Positions 7,751-15,881 of a stretch of 40,547 nucleotides of DNA are shown here, piece by piece. A program made the translations under genes and the position numbers. The stretch is taken from NCBI GenBank assembly GCA_007130825.1, contig SLRT01000149.1, positions 1-40,547 on the forward strand, written 5' to 3'. Below the pieces are notes generated by a model, which did not search any database, was not told where the DNA came from, and saw only the letters and a list, made by a program, of their open reading frames with translations. Numbering within the stretch: position 1 is the first letter of the stretch; every line of letters begins with the position of its first letter. The stretch comes from Syntrophomonadaceae bacterium. Its GTDB lineage: Bacteria > Bacillota > Dethiobacteria > DTU022.

Positions 7751-9253
7751 ATGAATGCTAATGGTTTTTTTGATTATCTTGTGGAATGGTTTACAGTTCA
7801 ATTTCCCCAGTTTATTGGAGCAATAGCTATTCTGATTATAGGGTGGTTAATCGCACTGATTCTTGCTTCAGTAGTGCGAGGCGCATTACGCAGAACCAAT
7901 TTGGGCGCCAGGTTGGCACGCTGGATCAAAGGCGATGAGGAAGCCACCGGTGCGGAAGTCAACAAATGGAGTGGACGGATAATTTATTACCTGGCCATGT
8001 TTTTCGTGCTCGTGGCCTTTTTCCAGTATTTAAACCTTACTTTTATTGCTGAACCGTTAACTTCATTTTTAGTGCTGATTTTTGAATATGCTCCACGTAT
8101 TTTTGGAGCGGCGATTATTTTATTAGTTGCCTGGCTGATAGCAACCGTGCTGCGGATTGTTCTTCAGCGCTTACTGGAGGTAACTAAAATTGATGAACGT
8201 TATAACGACCTGAGTGGAGAAGAAAAAAAGGAAATATCTTTGGCTCAAACATTAAGTAACGTAGTGTATTGGGTGGTAATTTTGCTTTTTGTGCCCGCCA
8301 TTTTAAGCACTCTCACTTTGGAAGGACTTTTGGTTCCGGTACAAAGGATGTTTGAAACCATACTCATTTACCTGCCAAATATCCTTGCAGCTGGTTTGAT
8401 CATTTTTCTGGGGTGGTTCGGAGCCCGGATTTTACAAAGGGTTACGATTAATCTATTATCTGCACTTGGATTGGATCGCCTCAGCGACAGAGAAGATATC
8501 GCTTCCTTTTTCGGCGCCAGGAAACCCTCAGAGATTCTTGGCTTGCTGGTTTACGTTCTGGTGTTCGTATTTGCGATTATCGGAGCTCTAAATGCCCTGG
8601 CATTAGAGGCAATTACCCGTCCGGCCAGCAACATGTTGGAACTGATCCTGCAGGCATTGCCGGCAATTTTTGCTGCTACATTGGTTTTGGTAGTCGCGCT
8701 AATGGTAGGCAGAATATTAGCAGCCTTAATCTCCAAGCTGTTATCTGCGGCGGGATTCGATCAATTTTTAACCCGCCTGGGAATTGCCCGCACTACTCTT
8801 GAGGGACGCAGATCTCCTTCTGAAATTGCGGGCTACATAGTCCTCGTGGCTATAATGATGTTTGCAGCAATTGAAGCTGCCGGGTTGCTTGGATTTGCTG
8901 TCCTGGCTGATCTGATCGCCCAGTTAACTGTCCTGTTGGGCAGGGTTGTAGTGTCGGTAGTTATCTTTGGCATCGGTCTCTACCTTGGTGGTTTGGCTAA
9001 AGAAGTTGTTGAAACCAGTGGAGGACCGCATGCAGAGTTCCTGGCTAAACTGGCCCGGGTATCGATTCTTATCCTGGCCGGTTCCATTGCCCTGCAGCAG
9101 CTGGGAGTCGCAAACGAGATTATTATCATTGCTTTCGGTGTGCTCTTGGGAGCAGTAGCCCTGACCGGAGTGATTGCTTTTGGTCTGGGTGGACGAGACC
9201 TGGCAGCAAGAGAACTATCCGACTGGGTGGATCGGTTCAAGAAGACAGAATAA
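7751..9253 (+). CDS. Multi-pass membrane protein with mechanosensitive-channel-type TM-helix repeats
   Basis: 500 residues, almost entirely hydrophobic helices. A unit of the form P-x2-x(3)-A-x-hydrophobic stretch-GW-x-A-R recurs with prolines at residues 19, 115, 209 and 304, spaced 94-96 residues, with a diverged fifth copy near 386. This matches the conserved TM-helix repeat family found in small-conductance mechanosensitive channel relatives. The typical MscS beta-domain is not recognisable, so calling it a channel is tentative. The start is supported by AAGGAGG 8 bases upstream. It is transcribed alone, with a hairpin downstream. Confidence 0.8.
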   Translation: MNANGFFDYLVEWFTVQFPQFIGAIAILIIGWLIALILASVVRGALRRTNLGARLARWIKGDEEATGAEVNKWSGRIIYYLAMFFVLVAFFQYLNLTFIAEPLTSFLVLIFEYAPRIFGAAIILLVAWLIATVLRIVLQRLLEVTKIDERYNDLSGEEKKEISLAQTLSNVVYWVVILLFVPAILSTLTLEGLLVPVQRMFETILIYLPNILAAGLIIFLGWFGARILQRVTINLLSALGLDRLSDREDIASFFGARKPSEILGLLVYVLVFVFAIIGALNALALEAITRPASNMLELILQALPAIFAATLVLVVALMVGRILAALISKLLSAAGFDQFLTRLGIARTTLEGRRSPSEIAGYIVLVAIMMFAAIEAAGLLGFAVLADLIAQLTVLLGRVVVSVVIFGIGLYLGGLAKEVVETSGGPHAEFLAKLARVSILILAGSIALQQLGVANEIIIIAFGVLLGAVALTGVIAFGLGGRDLAARELSDWVDRFKKTE

Positions 9254-9332
9254 TAAACACTGTTACCGCTAAGCATTTTCATGAAACTGGAGCAAAAAAC
9301 AGGCAGTTCCTGTTGAAGGGCTGTGGTTATTA

Positions 9333-9362
9333 AGGGATCCAGGGTTTTCTCTCTGGATCCCT
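9333..9362 (+). terminator. Hairpin after the membrane protein gene
   Basis: A perfect 10-bp stem (AGGGATCCAG, 9333-9342, with 9353-9362) and a 10-base loop, 80 bases past the stop. No T-run follows, so a role as terminator is only likely. Confidence 0.45.
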
Positions 9363-9402
9363 GCTTCTCAAGTAACTTCATAAATTTATAGGACAGGTTA
9401 TT

Positions 9403-9432
9403 TTGACATTGCAGACAGTAAGTTGCTATAAT
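9403..9432 (+). promoter_or_regulatory. Sigma-A promoter for the LOG-family gene
   Basis: Consensus TTGACA (9403-9408), an 18-base spacer and TATAAT (9427-9432) preceded by TGC as an extended -10. It lies 47 bases before the start codon. Confidence 0.8.
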
Positions 9433-9479
9433 CTTTTTGAACCTGAGCAGACAATAATCTATTAAGGCAAGGATGAAAA

Positions 9480-10319
9480 ATGAAAAAGAAACATCCGGAA
9501 CCGGATAAAGCTTATAAGAATATGGAATTTATAAACAGCCCCGATGCACGCACTATCCGCATCCTGGCGGAATTTCTCGAGCCAATGCAGCGTTTCAGGA
9601 AACATAATATTTACGATACACTTGTTTTTTTTGGTTCCGCTCGAACAATAAGCCCACATGATGCTCAAGAAAAGCTTAAAAATGTGCAGGATCGGATTGC
9701 ACAATCTGAGGCAACTAATCCCGATCCCGCTTTACAGGAAGAGTTGGAAAATGCCAAAAACCAGGTATTCCTTTCCCGTTATTACCAGGAGGCCACCGAG
9801 TTAGCCAAACGTCTGACTGAATGGTCAAAATCACTGGATTCGATCTACCGTTTTGTAGTTTGCTCCGGAGGGGGCCCCGGGATGATGGAAGCAGCAAACA
9901 AGGGCGCTCTGGAAGCAGGCGGTAAGTCTATTGGGTTAAATATTAGTTTGCCGATGGAACAGGTCTCAAATCCTTTTATAACTCCTGAACTGAACTTCGA
10001 GTTCCATTACTTTTTTATGCGCAAGTTTTGGTTAATCTATCTTGCGAAGGGACTGGTTATATTTCCCGGTGGATTCGGTACGCTTGATGAGTTGTTTGAG
10101 ACTCTTACCTTAATTCAGACCGAAAAAGTAAAAAAGAAAATACCGATTGTAATCTATGGTTCGGAATACTGGGACCAGGTCATTAATCTTGATGTTATGG
10201 TCAATTACGGGTTAATCAGTAAAGCAGATCGGGAACTGGTGCAGTTCTGTGACACGGTGGACGAGGCATTTCTTTATATAAAAAACGAACTGACCCGGAT
10301 TTATCTTGACAATGAGTGA
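9480..10319 (+). CDS. LOG-family (TIGR00730-like) nucleotide 5'-monophosphate phosphoribohydrolase
   Basis: 279 residues. The GGGPGMMEAANKGA motif and PGGFGTLDELFETLTLIQ are the two signatures of the LOG/lysine-decarboxylase-like Rossmann fold, which cleaves nucleoside monophosphates to base plus ribose 5-phosphate; plant and some bacterial members release cytokinins. This is the long form: an extra N-terminal region (1-120) with FFGSARTISPHDA and a charged helical insert precedes the usual core. It is preceded by a near-perfect sigma-A promoter and AAGG. The physiological substrate is unknown. Confidence 0.85.
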   Translation: MKKKHPEPDKAYKNMEFINSPDARTIRILAEFLEPMQRFRKHNIYDTLVFFGSARTISPHDAQEKLKNVQDRIAQSEATNPDPALQEELENAKNQVFLSRYYQEATELAKRLTEWSKSLDSIYRFVVCSGGGPGMMEAANKGALEAGGKSIGLNISLPMEQVSNPFITPELNFEFHYFFMRKFWLIYLAKGLVIFPGGFGTLDELFETLTLIQTEKVKKKIPIVIYGSEYWDQVINLDVMVNYGLISKADRELVQFCDTVDEAFLYIKNELTRIYLDNE

Positions 10320-10359
10320 GAGTAACTTTTGTATTGATTCTGTACTTATTTTAGGCCCT

Positions 10360-10484
10360 TAAACCTGAAGTGCTGCGAATTATTAGCAGGACTTTTTTGA
10401 GCGATCCCGCAAACGCCGATGTACACTATGTTTAGCAGGAGTCATTTTTAAATCCAACTTTATGGCACCGGCTTGTCCAGGTTA
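10360..10484 (-). repeat. Dispersed intergenic repeat, copy B
   Basis: On the minus strand this tract aligns with 31862-31988 (plus). Both share TAACCTGGACAAGCC at one end and GCGGGAT..GC then AAAAAGTCCTGC and CTTCAGG at the other, the latter forming a hairpin with one mismatch in this copy. It fills most of the gap between the LOG gene and the sigma-54 regulator. Confidence 0.6.
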
Positions 10485-10541
10485 GGGATATTAAAGCGGC
10501 TTGGAGGCAGGGTAGGGTTAACAGGCGCTATTTTAAAGGGG

Positions 10542-11918
10542 CTAAAGCAAATCTTTCAACCTGTAATAGTTTAATTTATAGTAAAGGGTGCTCCTGGGGA
10601 TATTTAATATTTTTGCCGCCTTGCTTTTATTTCCGTCGACCATTTCCATAACTTTTCTTAAAACTTCCATTTCTGTTTTGGCGACACAGGTTTGCAAATC
10701 AAAACTTTCCCCCCCGTTTCGTGTTTTGCTCAGTGAACGCTCGATAATTTGTTCGGGGACACTTTCAAGCTCAATTTTTCCGTTCCTGGAGAACACCACA
10801 AGATGTTCCGCTGTATTTTTTAATTCCCGAATATTCCCTTTCCAGCTATAGTTGGTTAATACATTAAAAACTTCGGGCCTCAGTTTAGGTACATCCAGGT
10901 TATTTTTACTGCAAAATTTGTCTATAAAAGATTCTGCCAGGATTGGGATATCTTCTTTTCTCTCCCGCAGTGGGGGCAGCTCAACTTTAATCACGTTCAG
11001 TCTGTAATATAAGTCTTCTCTGAAGGTCCCAGTATCCACCATTTTGCGCAAGTCTTTATTGGAGGCCGAGATGATTCTTACATCTACTTCTCTGGGAGTG
11101 TCTGCTCCTATACGCAGGACCTTGTTTTCCTGGAGGACACGAAGCAGTTTGGCCTGCATGTGCGTGGGCATATCGCTTATTTCATCTAAAAAGAGAGTCC
11201 CCTGGCTAGCGTTTTCGAACTGCCCACCTTTCCCTTGTTTAAGAGCCCCGGTAAAAGCGCCGCCCACGTAGCCAAACATTTCACTTTCAAAAAGATTCTC
11301 AGGTATGGCGCTGCAATTTATTGCTACAAAGTTGCCTTTTCTGCCGCTGTGCTGGTGAATAGCCCGGGCAAATATTTCTTTACCGGTTCCGCTTTCACCG
11401 GTAATCAAAATACCGCTGTTTGTTTTGGCCACCTGTTTGGCCCGGTCAATTTTCTGTTTTATGACTTCGCTTTTGCCCAGGATTTGACCGAAAGAAAATT
11501 TTTCTTCACTTAGTTTGCTAACTTCTTCCCTGAGCTGGTTAAGTCTGTCCTTGGTTTCCTCCAGCTCGAAGGTTAGGTTAGTCATTTCTGTTACATCTTT
11601 GTCTGTGGATATCGCCCCGATAAAATGAGAGTTATAATAAAGGGGTTTGCTGCTGACCACGACATATGTACCTTTCCGGGGACTAACGTAAATATTTTTT
11701 GCTTCTTTTTTGTTTTCCAGGACGCTCAGCAGTAAGGCTGTGGGAAAAAAATCTTTTAATGGTTTTCCCACAATCTGGTATGTTTTAACATTAAAAAGCG
11801 CTTCAGATTTCTTACTCCAGTGAACAACAATACCGTCTTTATCAACAATGCATACAGCCTCATGAATTGCATTGAGAATATTTTTTACAGCTTCACTTTG
11901 AAGAATTCTAAGAGGCAT
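10542..11918 (-). CDS. Sigma-54-dependent transcriptional activator (PAS-AAA+-Fis)
   Basis: 458 residues. PAS sensor domain at 1-115, a short coiled linker (115-140), AAA+ core at about 145-385 and a Fis-type helix-turn-helix at the C-terminus (KSKAAKILNIPRSTLYYKL). The Walker A motif GESGTGK is at 174-180, the sigma-54 contact loop GAFTGA at 220-225 and Walker B LFLDE at 242-246, so it should be a competent ATP-driven activator. The PAS domain suggests it senses a small ligand. It lies beside a transporter and a dehydrogenase operon that both carry -24/-12 promoters, so it is the likely regulator of both. The ATG follows GGGGTGG. Confidence 0.93.
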   Translation of the reverse strand: MPLRILQSEAVKNILNAIHEAVCIVDKDGIVVHWSKKSEALFNVKTYQIVGKPLKDFFPTALLLSVLENKKEAKNIYVSPRKGTYVVVSSKPLYYNSHFIGAISTDKDVTEMTNLTFELEETKDRLNQLREEVSKLSEEKFSFGQILGKSEVIKQKIDRAKQVAKTNSGILITGESGTGKEIFARAIHQHSGRKGNFVAINCSAIPENLFESEMFGYVGGAFTGALKQGKGGQFENASQGTLFLDEISDMPTHMQAKLLRVLQENKVLRIGADTPREVDVRIISASNKDLRKMVDTGTFREDLYYRLNVIKVELPPLRERKEDIPILAESFIDKFCSKNNLDVPKLRPEVFNVLTNYSWKGNIRELKNTAEHLVVFSRNGKIELESVPEQIIERSLSKTRNGGESFDLQTCVAKTEMEVLRKVMEMVDGNKSKAAKILNIPRSTLYYKLNYYRLKDLL

Positions 11919-11947
11919 AAGCCACCCCGGCCTGTCCTGTTTTTAAC

Positions 11948-11976
11948 ATAATATCATCTATTTATTTATGCGTAAA
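11948..11976 (-). promoter_or_regulatory. Sigma-A promoter of the activator gene
   Basis: On the minus strand TTTACG (11971-11976), a 17-base spacer and TATTAT (11948-11953), 30 bases before the start codon. It would give the activator its own sigma-54-independent expression. Confidence 0.5.
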
Positions 11977-11995
11977 CTTTGTTTTATAAAGCGAT

Positions 11996-12043
11996 AAAAA
12001 AAGACTATGCCGGGCATATCAATATCCCCGCCCGGCATAGTCT
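11996..12043 (-). terminator. Rho-independent terminator of the transporter operon
   Basis: A perfect 14-bp stem (12002-12015 with 12030-12043, AGACTATGCCGGGC and its complement) is followed on the minus strand by seven T. It separates the transporter/small-peptide unit from the activator gene. Confidence 0.9.
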
Positions 12044-12081
12044 GTCATGCATATAATGCATTACTATTCTTTATGTTTGAT

Positions 12082-12189
12082 CTATTTCCATTTAGATCTG
12101 GCGCACATTGCCACCCTGACAAAGTATCCCACGATAGCAATATAACCTCCCAAGAAAACAATCATCCAGATGATAATTTCTGCATCCAT
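12082..12189 (-). CDS. MetS-like small subunit of an NSS-family transporter (35 residues)
   Basis: A 35-codon gene with a strong AAAGGAGG site (12197-12204) 7 bases before its ATG. The product starts MDAEIIIWMIVFLGGYIAIV: an acidic tip, one membrane helix and a basic, cysteine-containing tail ending RSKWK. One-helix peptides of this kind encoded directly after SLC6-type transporters in Gram-positive bacteria belong to the MetS family, known to be required for the MetP methionine/alanine transporter. It is separated from the transporter gene by a short hairpin and followed by a strong terminator. Confidence 0.8.
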   Translation of the reverse strand: MDAEIIIWMIVFLGGYIAIVGYFVRVAMCARSKWK

Positions 12190-12220
12190 ATTTATTCCTC
12201 CTTTATAAGATTAAGGAGCC

Positions 12221-12255
12221 CCGGTAAAAAGATCGAAATCTATTGTTTTTACCGG
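12221..12255 (-). promoter_or_regulatory. Intercistronic hairpin between transporter and small subunit
   Basis: A perfect 10-bp inverted repeat (CCGGTAAAAA, 12221-12230, with 12246-12255) around a 15-base loop, 22 bases past the transporter stop. On the minus strand the second arm ends in a T-rich stretch inside the stem rather than after it, so it is more likely an mRNA-stability or partial-termination element than a full terminator. Confidence 0.5.
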
Positions 12256-12277
12256 AATCAGCTTTAAACTCAGTTAA

Positions 12278-13753
12278 TCACTCATCTTTCTTGGTCATCG
12301 GACCGGCAACAACATTCTTGGCAAAGAAGTTGTTGAGAGCATAGCAAACAATGAAAAGTATGGCCCACTGGAAGATCATAGTGCCGGTAGTAAACACTTC
12401 AAAGGGATGCCACCAGTTGTCGGGATACCATTCAATAGACTGCATGACCCACCAGCCGAAAATAAAGACAAACATTAAGGGAATGATCCTGATCAAGAAA
12501 GTCCACCAAGCGCCAATGTGCAGGTCGCTGGTTTCGTTGAGTTGGGCGCGGGCTTTTTCCACGCCGTATTTCATCATCGCTACAGCTGTCAGTAAACCAC
12601 TGATCAGAAGGCCTACTCCCCAGACCCAGTCCTGGTTGTCCAGGAAATTGATACTTAGGGCGGAAGGAATCCCGAATAAGAAAGTGGCAATACCGGCATA
12701 TATAGCTGCTTTTTTACGGTCTATACCGAAATTCATAACGTTGGTGGTAATAAGTTCGATCATAGCGATTAAAGAAGAAATAGCTGCCAGGAAAAGAGCC
12801 AGGAAGAAAAGAGAAGAAACCAACCATGCGGCTGGTGTTTCAGCCAGAAGTTCAACAACATAAATGAAGGTGAGGCCAATGTTGCCGGCTGCCAGAGCTT
12901 CTTCGGCTAATTCTATAGTAGGAGACATGGCATAAACTGTACACAAAACAGCGATAGCCGCAACAAAGCCGGCCAGAACATCGGCAAAGCCAATGATGGT
13001 ACAGTTAACGCCAACATCCTCTTTTGCCCTGGCGTAAGAAGCATAAACCAGGAGCAGGCCCCAACCTGCGCCTGTAGACCAGGCAGCCTGGGTAAAGGCT
13101 TCCAGCCAGACCCGGCCGCTTATCAACAGGGGCCAATCCGGCACGAAGAGGTAGCGCAGTCCTTCAACAGAACCTGGGAGCAGAACAGCTCGTATAGCCA
13201 GGATAATAAGCAGAACAAAAAGGGAAGGCAAAAGTACTTTTAGTATACTTTCCAATCCGCCTTTTATTCCCCGGTAAACTACAAAAAATACAATTAATAC
13301 TGCGAGAAAATGAAAGCCGATGGTTTCCAGGGGATTTCCAATAAAGGCATCCCAAAAGGCTTGTCCTTCAACTCCCGGGGTGATAGAACCGGAAAGAGCA
13401 TATACAAAATAACGCAGAGACCATCCGGCGACAACTGCATAATAGAATGTTATCCCGATGCAGACCAGGGCCATCCAGGCGCCTACCCAGGCGAACTTTT
13501 TGCCCATAAAGTCCCGGAAAGCTCCAACATTACCCAGCTGGGATCGCTGTCCCATGAGAAATTCTGCCATCAAAAGCGGGATCGCCCAAAATACCAAAGC
13601 AATAGTTATAGCAATTAGAAAGGAACCACCGCCCCATTCGGCCGCTACCCGGGGGAACCTCCAGATGTTTCCTGTTCCAACAGCCATGGAGATAGCAGCT
13701 ATAACAACGACTATCCTGCTACCCCATTCTTCTCTTTGACCATTCGGAGCCAT
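12278..13753 (-). CDS. Neurotransmitter:sodium symporter (SLC6/NSS) family transporter
   Basis: 491 residues with about 11-12 membrane helices. The first helix carries VGTGNIWRFPRVAAEWGGGSFL, the unwound substrate- and sodium-binding segment of LeuT-type transporters. Characterised bacterial members carry neutral amino acids with sodium. The GGAGG site lies 11 bases before the ATG. Upstream is a minus-strand -24/-12 promoter; downstream is the MetS-like peptide gene. Because the divergent operon encodes an amine/imino-acid dehydrogenase under the same kind of promoter, I infer that it imports that enzyme's substrate. Confidence 0.92.
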   Translation of the reverse strand: MAPNGQREEWGSRIVVVIAAISMAVGTGNIWRFPRVAAEWGGGSFLIAITIALVFWAIPLLMAEFLMGQRSQLGNVGAFRDFMGKKFAWVGAWMALVCIGITFYYAVVAGWSLRYFVYALSGSITPGVEGQAFWDAFIGNPLETIGFHFLAVLIVFFVVYRGIKGGLESILKVLLPSLFVLLIILAIRAVLLPGSVEGLRYLFVPDWPLLISGRVWLEAFTQAAWSTGAGWGLLLVYASYARAKEDVGVNCTIIGFADVLAGFVAAIAVLCTVYAMSPTIELAEEALAAGNIGLTFIYVVELLAETPAAWLVSSLFFLALFLAAISSLIAMIELITTNVMNFGIDRKKAAIYAGIATFLFGIPSALSINFLDNQDWVWGVGLLISGLLTAVAMMKYGVEKARAQLNETSDLHIGAWWTFLIRIIPLMFVFIFGWWVMQSIEWYPDNWWHPFEVFTTGTMIFQWAILFIVCYALNNFFAKNVVAGPMTKKDE

Positions 13754-13890
13754 AAAATATTTTTCCTCCTTTCGATCTTTAAAAAAATAATAAATAGCTT
13801 GTGTTACCCTGTAATACCTTGTGCTTAAAAAAATCTTGGTTTAAAGTTCGGAGTATAGGCATCCCACCTTTTTGAATAAATTAGTCTCCC

Positions 13891-13900
13891 TACACGTGTA
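13891..13900. promoter_or_regulatory. Palindrome at the start of the transporter transcript
   Basis: TACACGTGTA is a perfect 10-bp palindrome placed just downstream of the minus-strand sigma-54 promoter, close to the expected transcription start. It could be an operator, but no partner site is seen. Confidence 0.3.
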
Positions 13901-13910
13901 CAATGCTTTT

Positions 13911-13928
13911 TTGCAATTGGTATGCCAT
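13911..13928 (-). promoter_or_regulatory. Sigma-54 (-24/-12) promoter of the transporter operon
   Basis: The minus strand reads ATGGCATACCAATTGCAA. The invariant GG (13926-13925) and GC (13914-13913) are separated by exactly 10 bases, as the sigma-54 consensus TGGCAc-N5-TTGCa requires. The transcript would begin near 13902, about 150 bases before the start codon. Confidence 0.75.
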
Positions 13929-14069
13929 TCATCAATAATTACAATCAACCTTTAGTCTATACAATAGTAAAATTGCCAAGTTTACCGCTATTGTGTAGTG
14001 TACGCATATATAGTATAACTATTACAAGAATAATACAAGTAAATATTTAACTGTAAAAATACGGTATAA

Positions 14070-14160
14070 TGTCAGTATGTTGACACTAATAAAGCATTAC
14101 TAATACACTAAGTATTGTGAAGCAACTGTCAGCTTGCTGACATATGTCATTTATCTGACA
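14070..14160. promoter_or_regulatory. Three activator-binding sites TGTCA-N6-TGACA
   Basis: Three 16-bp dyads lie at 14070-14085, 14127-14142 and 14145-14160, each TGTCA-N6-TGACA; the middle one extends to TGTCAGC..GCTGACA. The last two are 18 bases apart centre to centre, the first 57 bases away. They lie about 175-250 bases upstream of one sigma-54 start and 220-295 upstream of the other, the usual distance for enhancer sites. Inference: they are bound by the adjacent PAS-AAA+-Fis activator and serve both promoters. Confidence 0.8.
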
Positions 14161-14345
14161 TCCATAAATACTTCGAGTTTTTTTGACTAATATTCATTTA
14201 TTCTCGTTTTTACCTTCGGCCGGTTATTAAAGGCTGTTTAAATGGTTAAAGCTTATTTAATGTATCTTTTTGACCAATATATATTTCTATCCTTACAGCG
14301 GGCTAAAAAGAAAAGGAAGCCTGATAAGCTGAAATGCCAGTTTCT

Positions 14346-14363
14346 TTGGCATAAAAATTGCTT
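14346..14363 (+). promoter_or_regulatory. Sigma-54 (-24/-12) promoter of the dehydrogenase operon
   Basis: TTGGCATAAAAATTGCTT has GG at 14348-14349 and GC at 14360-14361 with the required 10-base spacing. The transcript would start near 14373, leaving a leader of about 110 bases. Confidence 0.8.
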
Positions 14364-14485
14364 TTATATTATGCATGGAGATGAGCTCAGGTAAACGCTG
14401 GTAAGTTTATGTGCAAGTTAAAGATAGTAAAGAAATTTAAATACATAAAAAATAAATCAACATGAAGCCGACGGGAGGTAAAAGT

Positions 14486-14800
14486 TTGAGAATTAAAGAT
14501 CACCCAATTATTGATTTTCAACGGGGTAAACAGGTTACCTTTAGTTTTAATGGCCGACAGGTAACAGCTTATGAGGGCGAGACCATTGCAGCGGCGCTGC
14601 ACGCTGCCGGAGTAAGGGTGTTAAGCCACAGTCACAAACTAAAGCGGCCGCGCGGGTTTTTTTGCGCGATCGGTAACTGTTCTTCGTGCCTGATGCAAGT
14701 TAACGGAGAGTTTAACGTGCGGATTTGCATTACCCCGGCGCGGGAAGGTGACCGGGTGGAAATGCAGCAAGGAAGAGGTGAAATCGTTGAAAAAACCTGA
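14486..14800 (+). CDS. [2Fe-2S] ferredoxin-like subunit of an amine/imino-acid dehydrogenase
   Basis: 104 residues. The plant-type ferredoxin fold has ligands C60-x4-C65-x2-C68-x12-C81. The RPRGFFCAIGNCSSCLM region is the same as in the N-terminal part of sarcosine oxidase alpha, HcnA and hydroxyproline dehydrogenase gamma subunits. A TTG at 14486 is chosen because GGGAGG lies 7 bases before it; an ATG at 14462 would start upstream of that site. It is the first gene of a six-gene plus-strand operon behind a sigma-54 promoter. Confidence 0.82.
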   Translation: MRIKDHPIIDFQRGKQVTFSFNGRQVTAYEGETIAAALHAAGVRVLSHSHKLKRPRGFFCAIGNCSSCLMQVNGEFNVRICITPAREGDRVEMQQGRGEIVEKT

Positions 14801-15881
14801 GATTGCCATAGTGGGTGGTGGACCGGCCGGTTTATCGGCTGCCTTGAGCGCTGTTCGCCAGGGCGCCCAGGTAATGCTGATTGATCGTGACCCTGTTTTG
14901 GGCGGACAACTGGTTAAGCAAACCCATATGTTTTTTGGATCCAAGAAACAGTATGCCGCTATACGCGGTATTGACATTCCTCAAAAGCTTCTTGCTGCTT
15001 TGCAGGAAGAAGGCAATGGAAAATTTGACCCCCGGGTAAATACCACCGTCCTTGGCTGCTATGACGATGGTGTTTTACTCCTGGAAAAGGAAGACCGGGC
15101 TGAACTTATTCAACCTAGGAAAATCATTATTGCCACCGGTGCCGCAGAAAAGATGCTACCATTCCCCGGAAATGACCTGCCCGGGGTTTACGGAGCCGGT
15201 GCGGTGCAGACCCTGATGAATGTCTATGGCATCAAGCCTGGCACAAGGGTGCTTATGATCGGCGCCGGCAATATTGGCTTAATTGTCAGCTACCAGCTGC
15301 TGCAGGCGGGGGTGGAAGTGACGGCGATTATCGAGGGGGCGCCGAAGATCGGGGGCTACCTGGTCCATGCTACCAAAGTGCGCCGGGCCGGAATACCGAT
15401 ATTGACTTCCCACACCATTAAAAAAGCCTATGGATGTGATTCGGTGGAAGGAGCGGTGCTCTGTAATTTGGACGAAAAGTGGTGTGCTGTTCCCGGCACC
15501 GAGCAGAGCCTGGCAGTGGATGTAATCTGCCTGGCAGTCGGCTTGACCCCCCAGACTGAACTATTATGGCAGGCCGGCTGCGAACAGCAATATTTGCCCG
15601 AGCTGGGCGGTTACGTGCCTTTGCGCAGTGAAAAAATGCAGACCTCCCTTTCTCACCTGTTCGTGGCAGGCGACGCAGCCTGCATAGAAGAAGCCGGTTC
15701 GGCAATGGTCGAAGGTAAAATTGCCGGCCTTTTTGCTGCTGCAGACCTGGGTTATGCCGAGAATGTCGAAGCGCTTAATGAAACTTTTTCCCGTGAGCTC
15801 GAAGAGCTGCGCAGCGGACCAGCAGGGGCCAAGATCAGGCAGGGTTTGTCCAGGCTTAAAGGAGGTGCTCAAGTATGTTAG
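14787..15881 (+). CDS. FAD-dependent oxidoreductase, alpha subunit of the dehydrogenase complex (HcnB/SoxA core type)
   Basis: About 364 residues. IAIVGGGPAGLSAALSA at the N-terminus binds FAD. A second Rossmann motif (VLMIGAGNIGLIVSYQLL) lies near the middle, and a C-terminal LFVAGDAACIEEAGSAMVEGKIAG closes the FAD site. The order matches the flavoprotein of sarcosine/proline/hydroxyproline dehydrogenases and hydrogen cyanide synthase. In many of these, the ferredoxin and BFD-like parts are fused to it; here they are separate genes on either side. The TTG at 14787 follows AGAGGTG and overlaps the previous gene by 14 bases. Confidence 0.87.
   Translation: MKKPEIAIVGGGPAGLSAALSAVRQGAQVMLIDRDPVLGGQLVKQTHMFFGSKKQYAAIRGIDIPQKLLAALQEEGNGKFDPRVNTTVLGCYDDGVLLLEKEDRAELIQPRKIIIATGAAEKMLPFPGNDLPGVYGAGAVQTLMNVYGIKPGTRVLMIGAGNIGLIVSYQLLQAGVEVTAIIEGAPKIGGYLVHATKVRRAGIPILTSHTIKKAYGCDSVEGAVLCNLDEKWCAVPGTEQSLAVDVICLAVGLTPQTELLWQAGCEQQYLPELGGYVPLRSEKMQTSLSHLFVAGDAACIEEAGSAMVEGKIAGLFAAADLGYAENVEALNETFSRELEELRSGPAGAKIRQGLSRLKGGAQVC

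Noticed and set aside
10400-10541. Possible CRISPR-like or riboswitch element in the gap before the sigma-54 regulator
   Set aside because: There are no regularly spaced repeats, and most of the tract is explained by the dispersed repeat shared with 31.9 kb.
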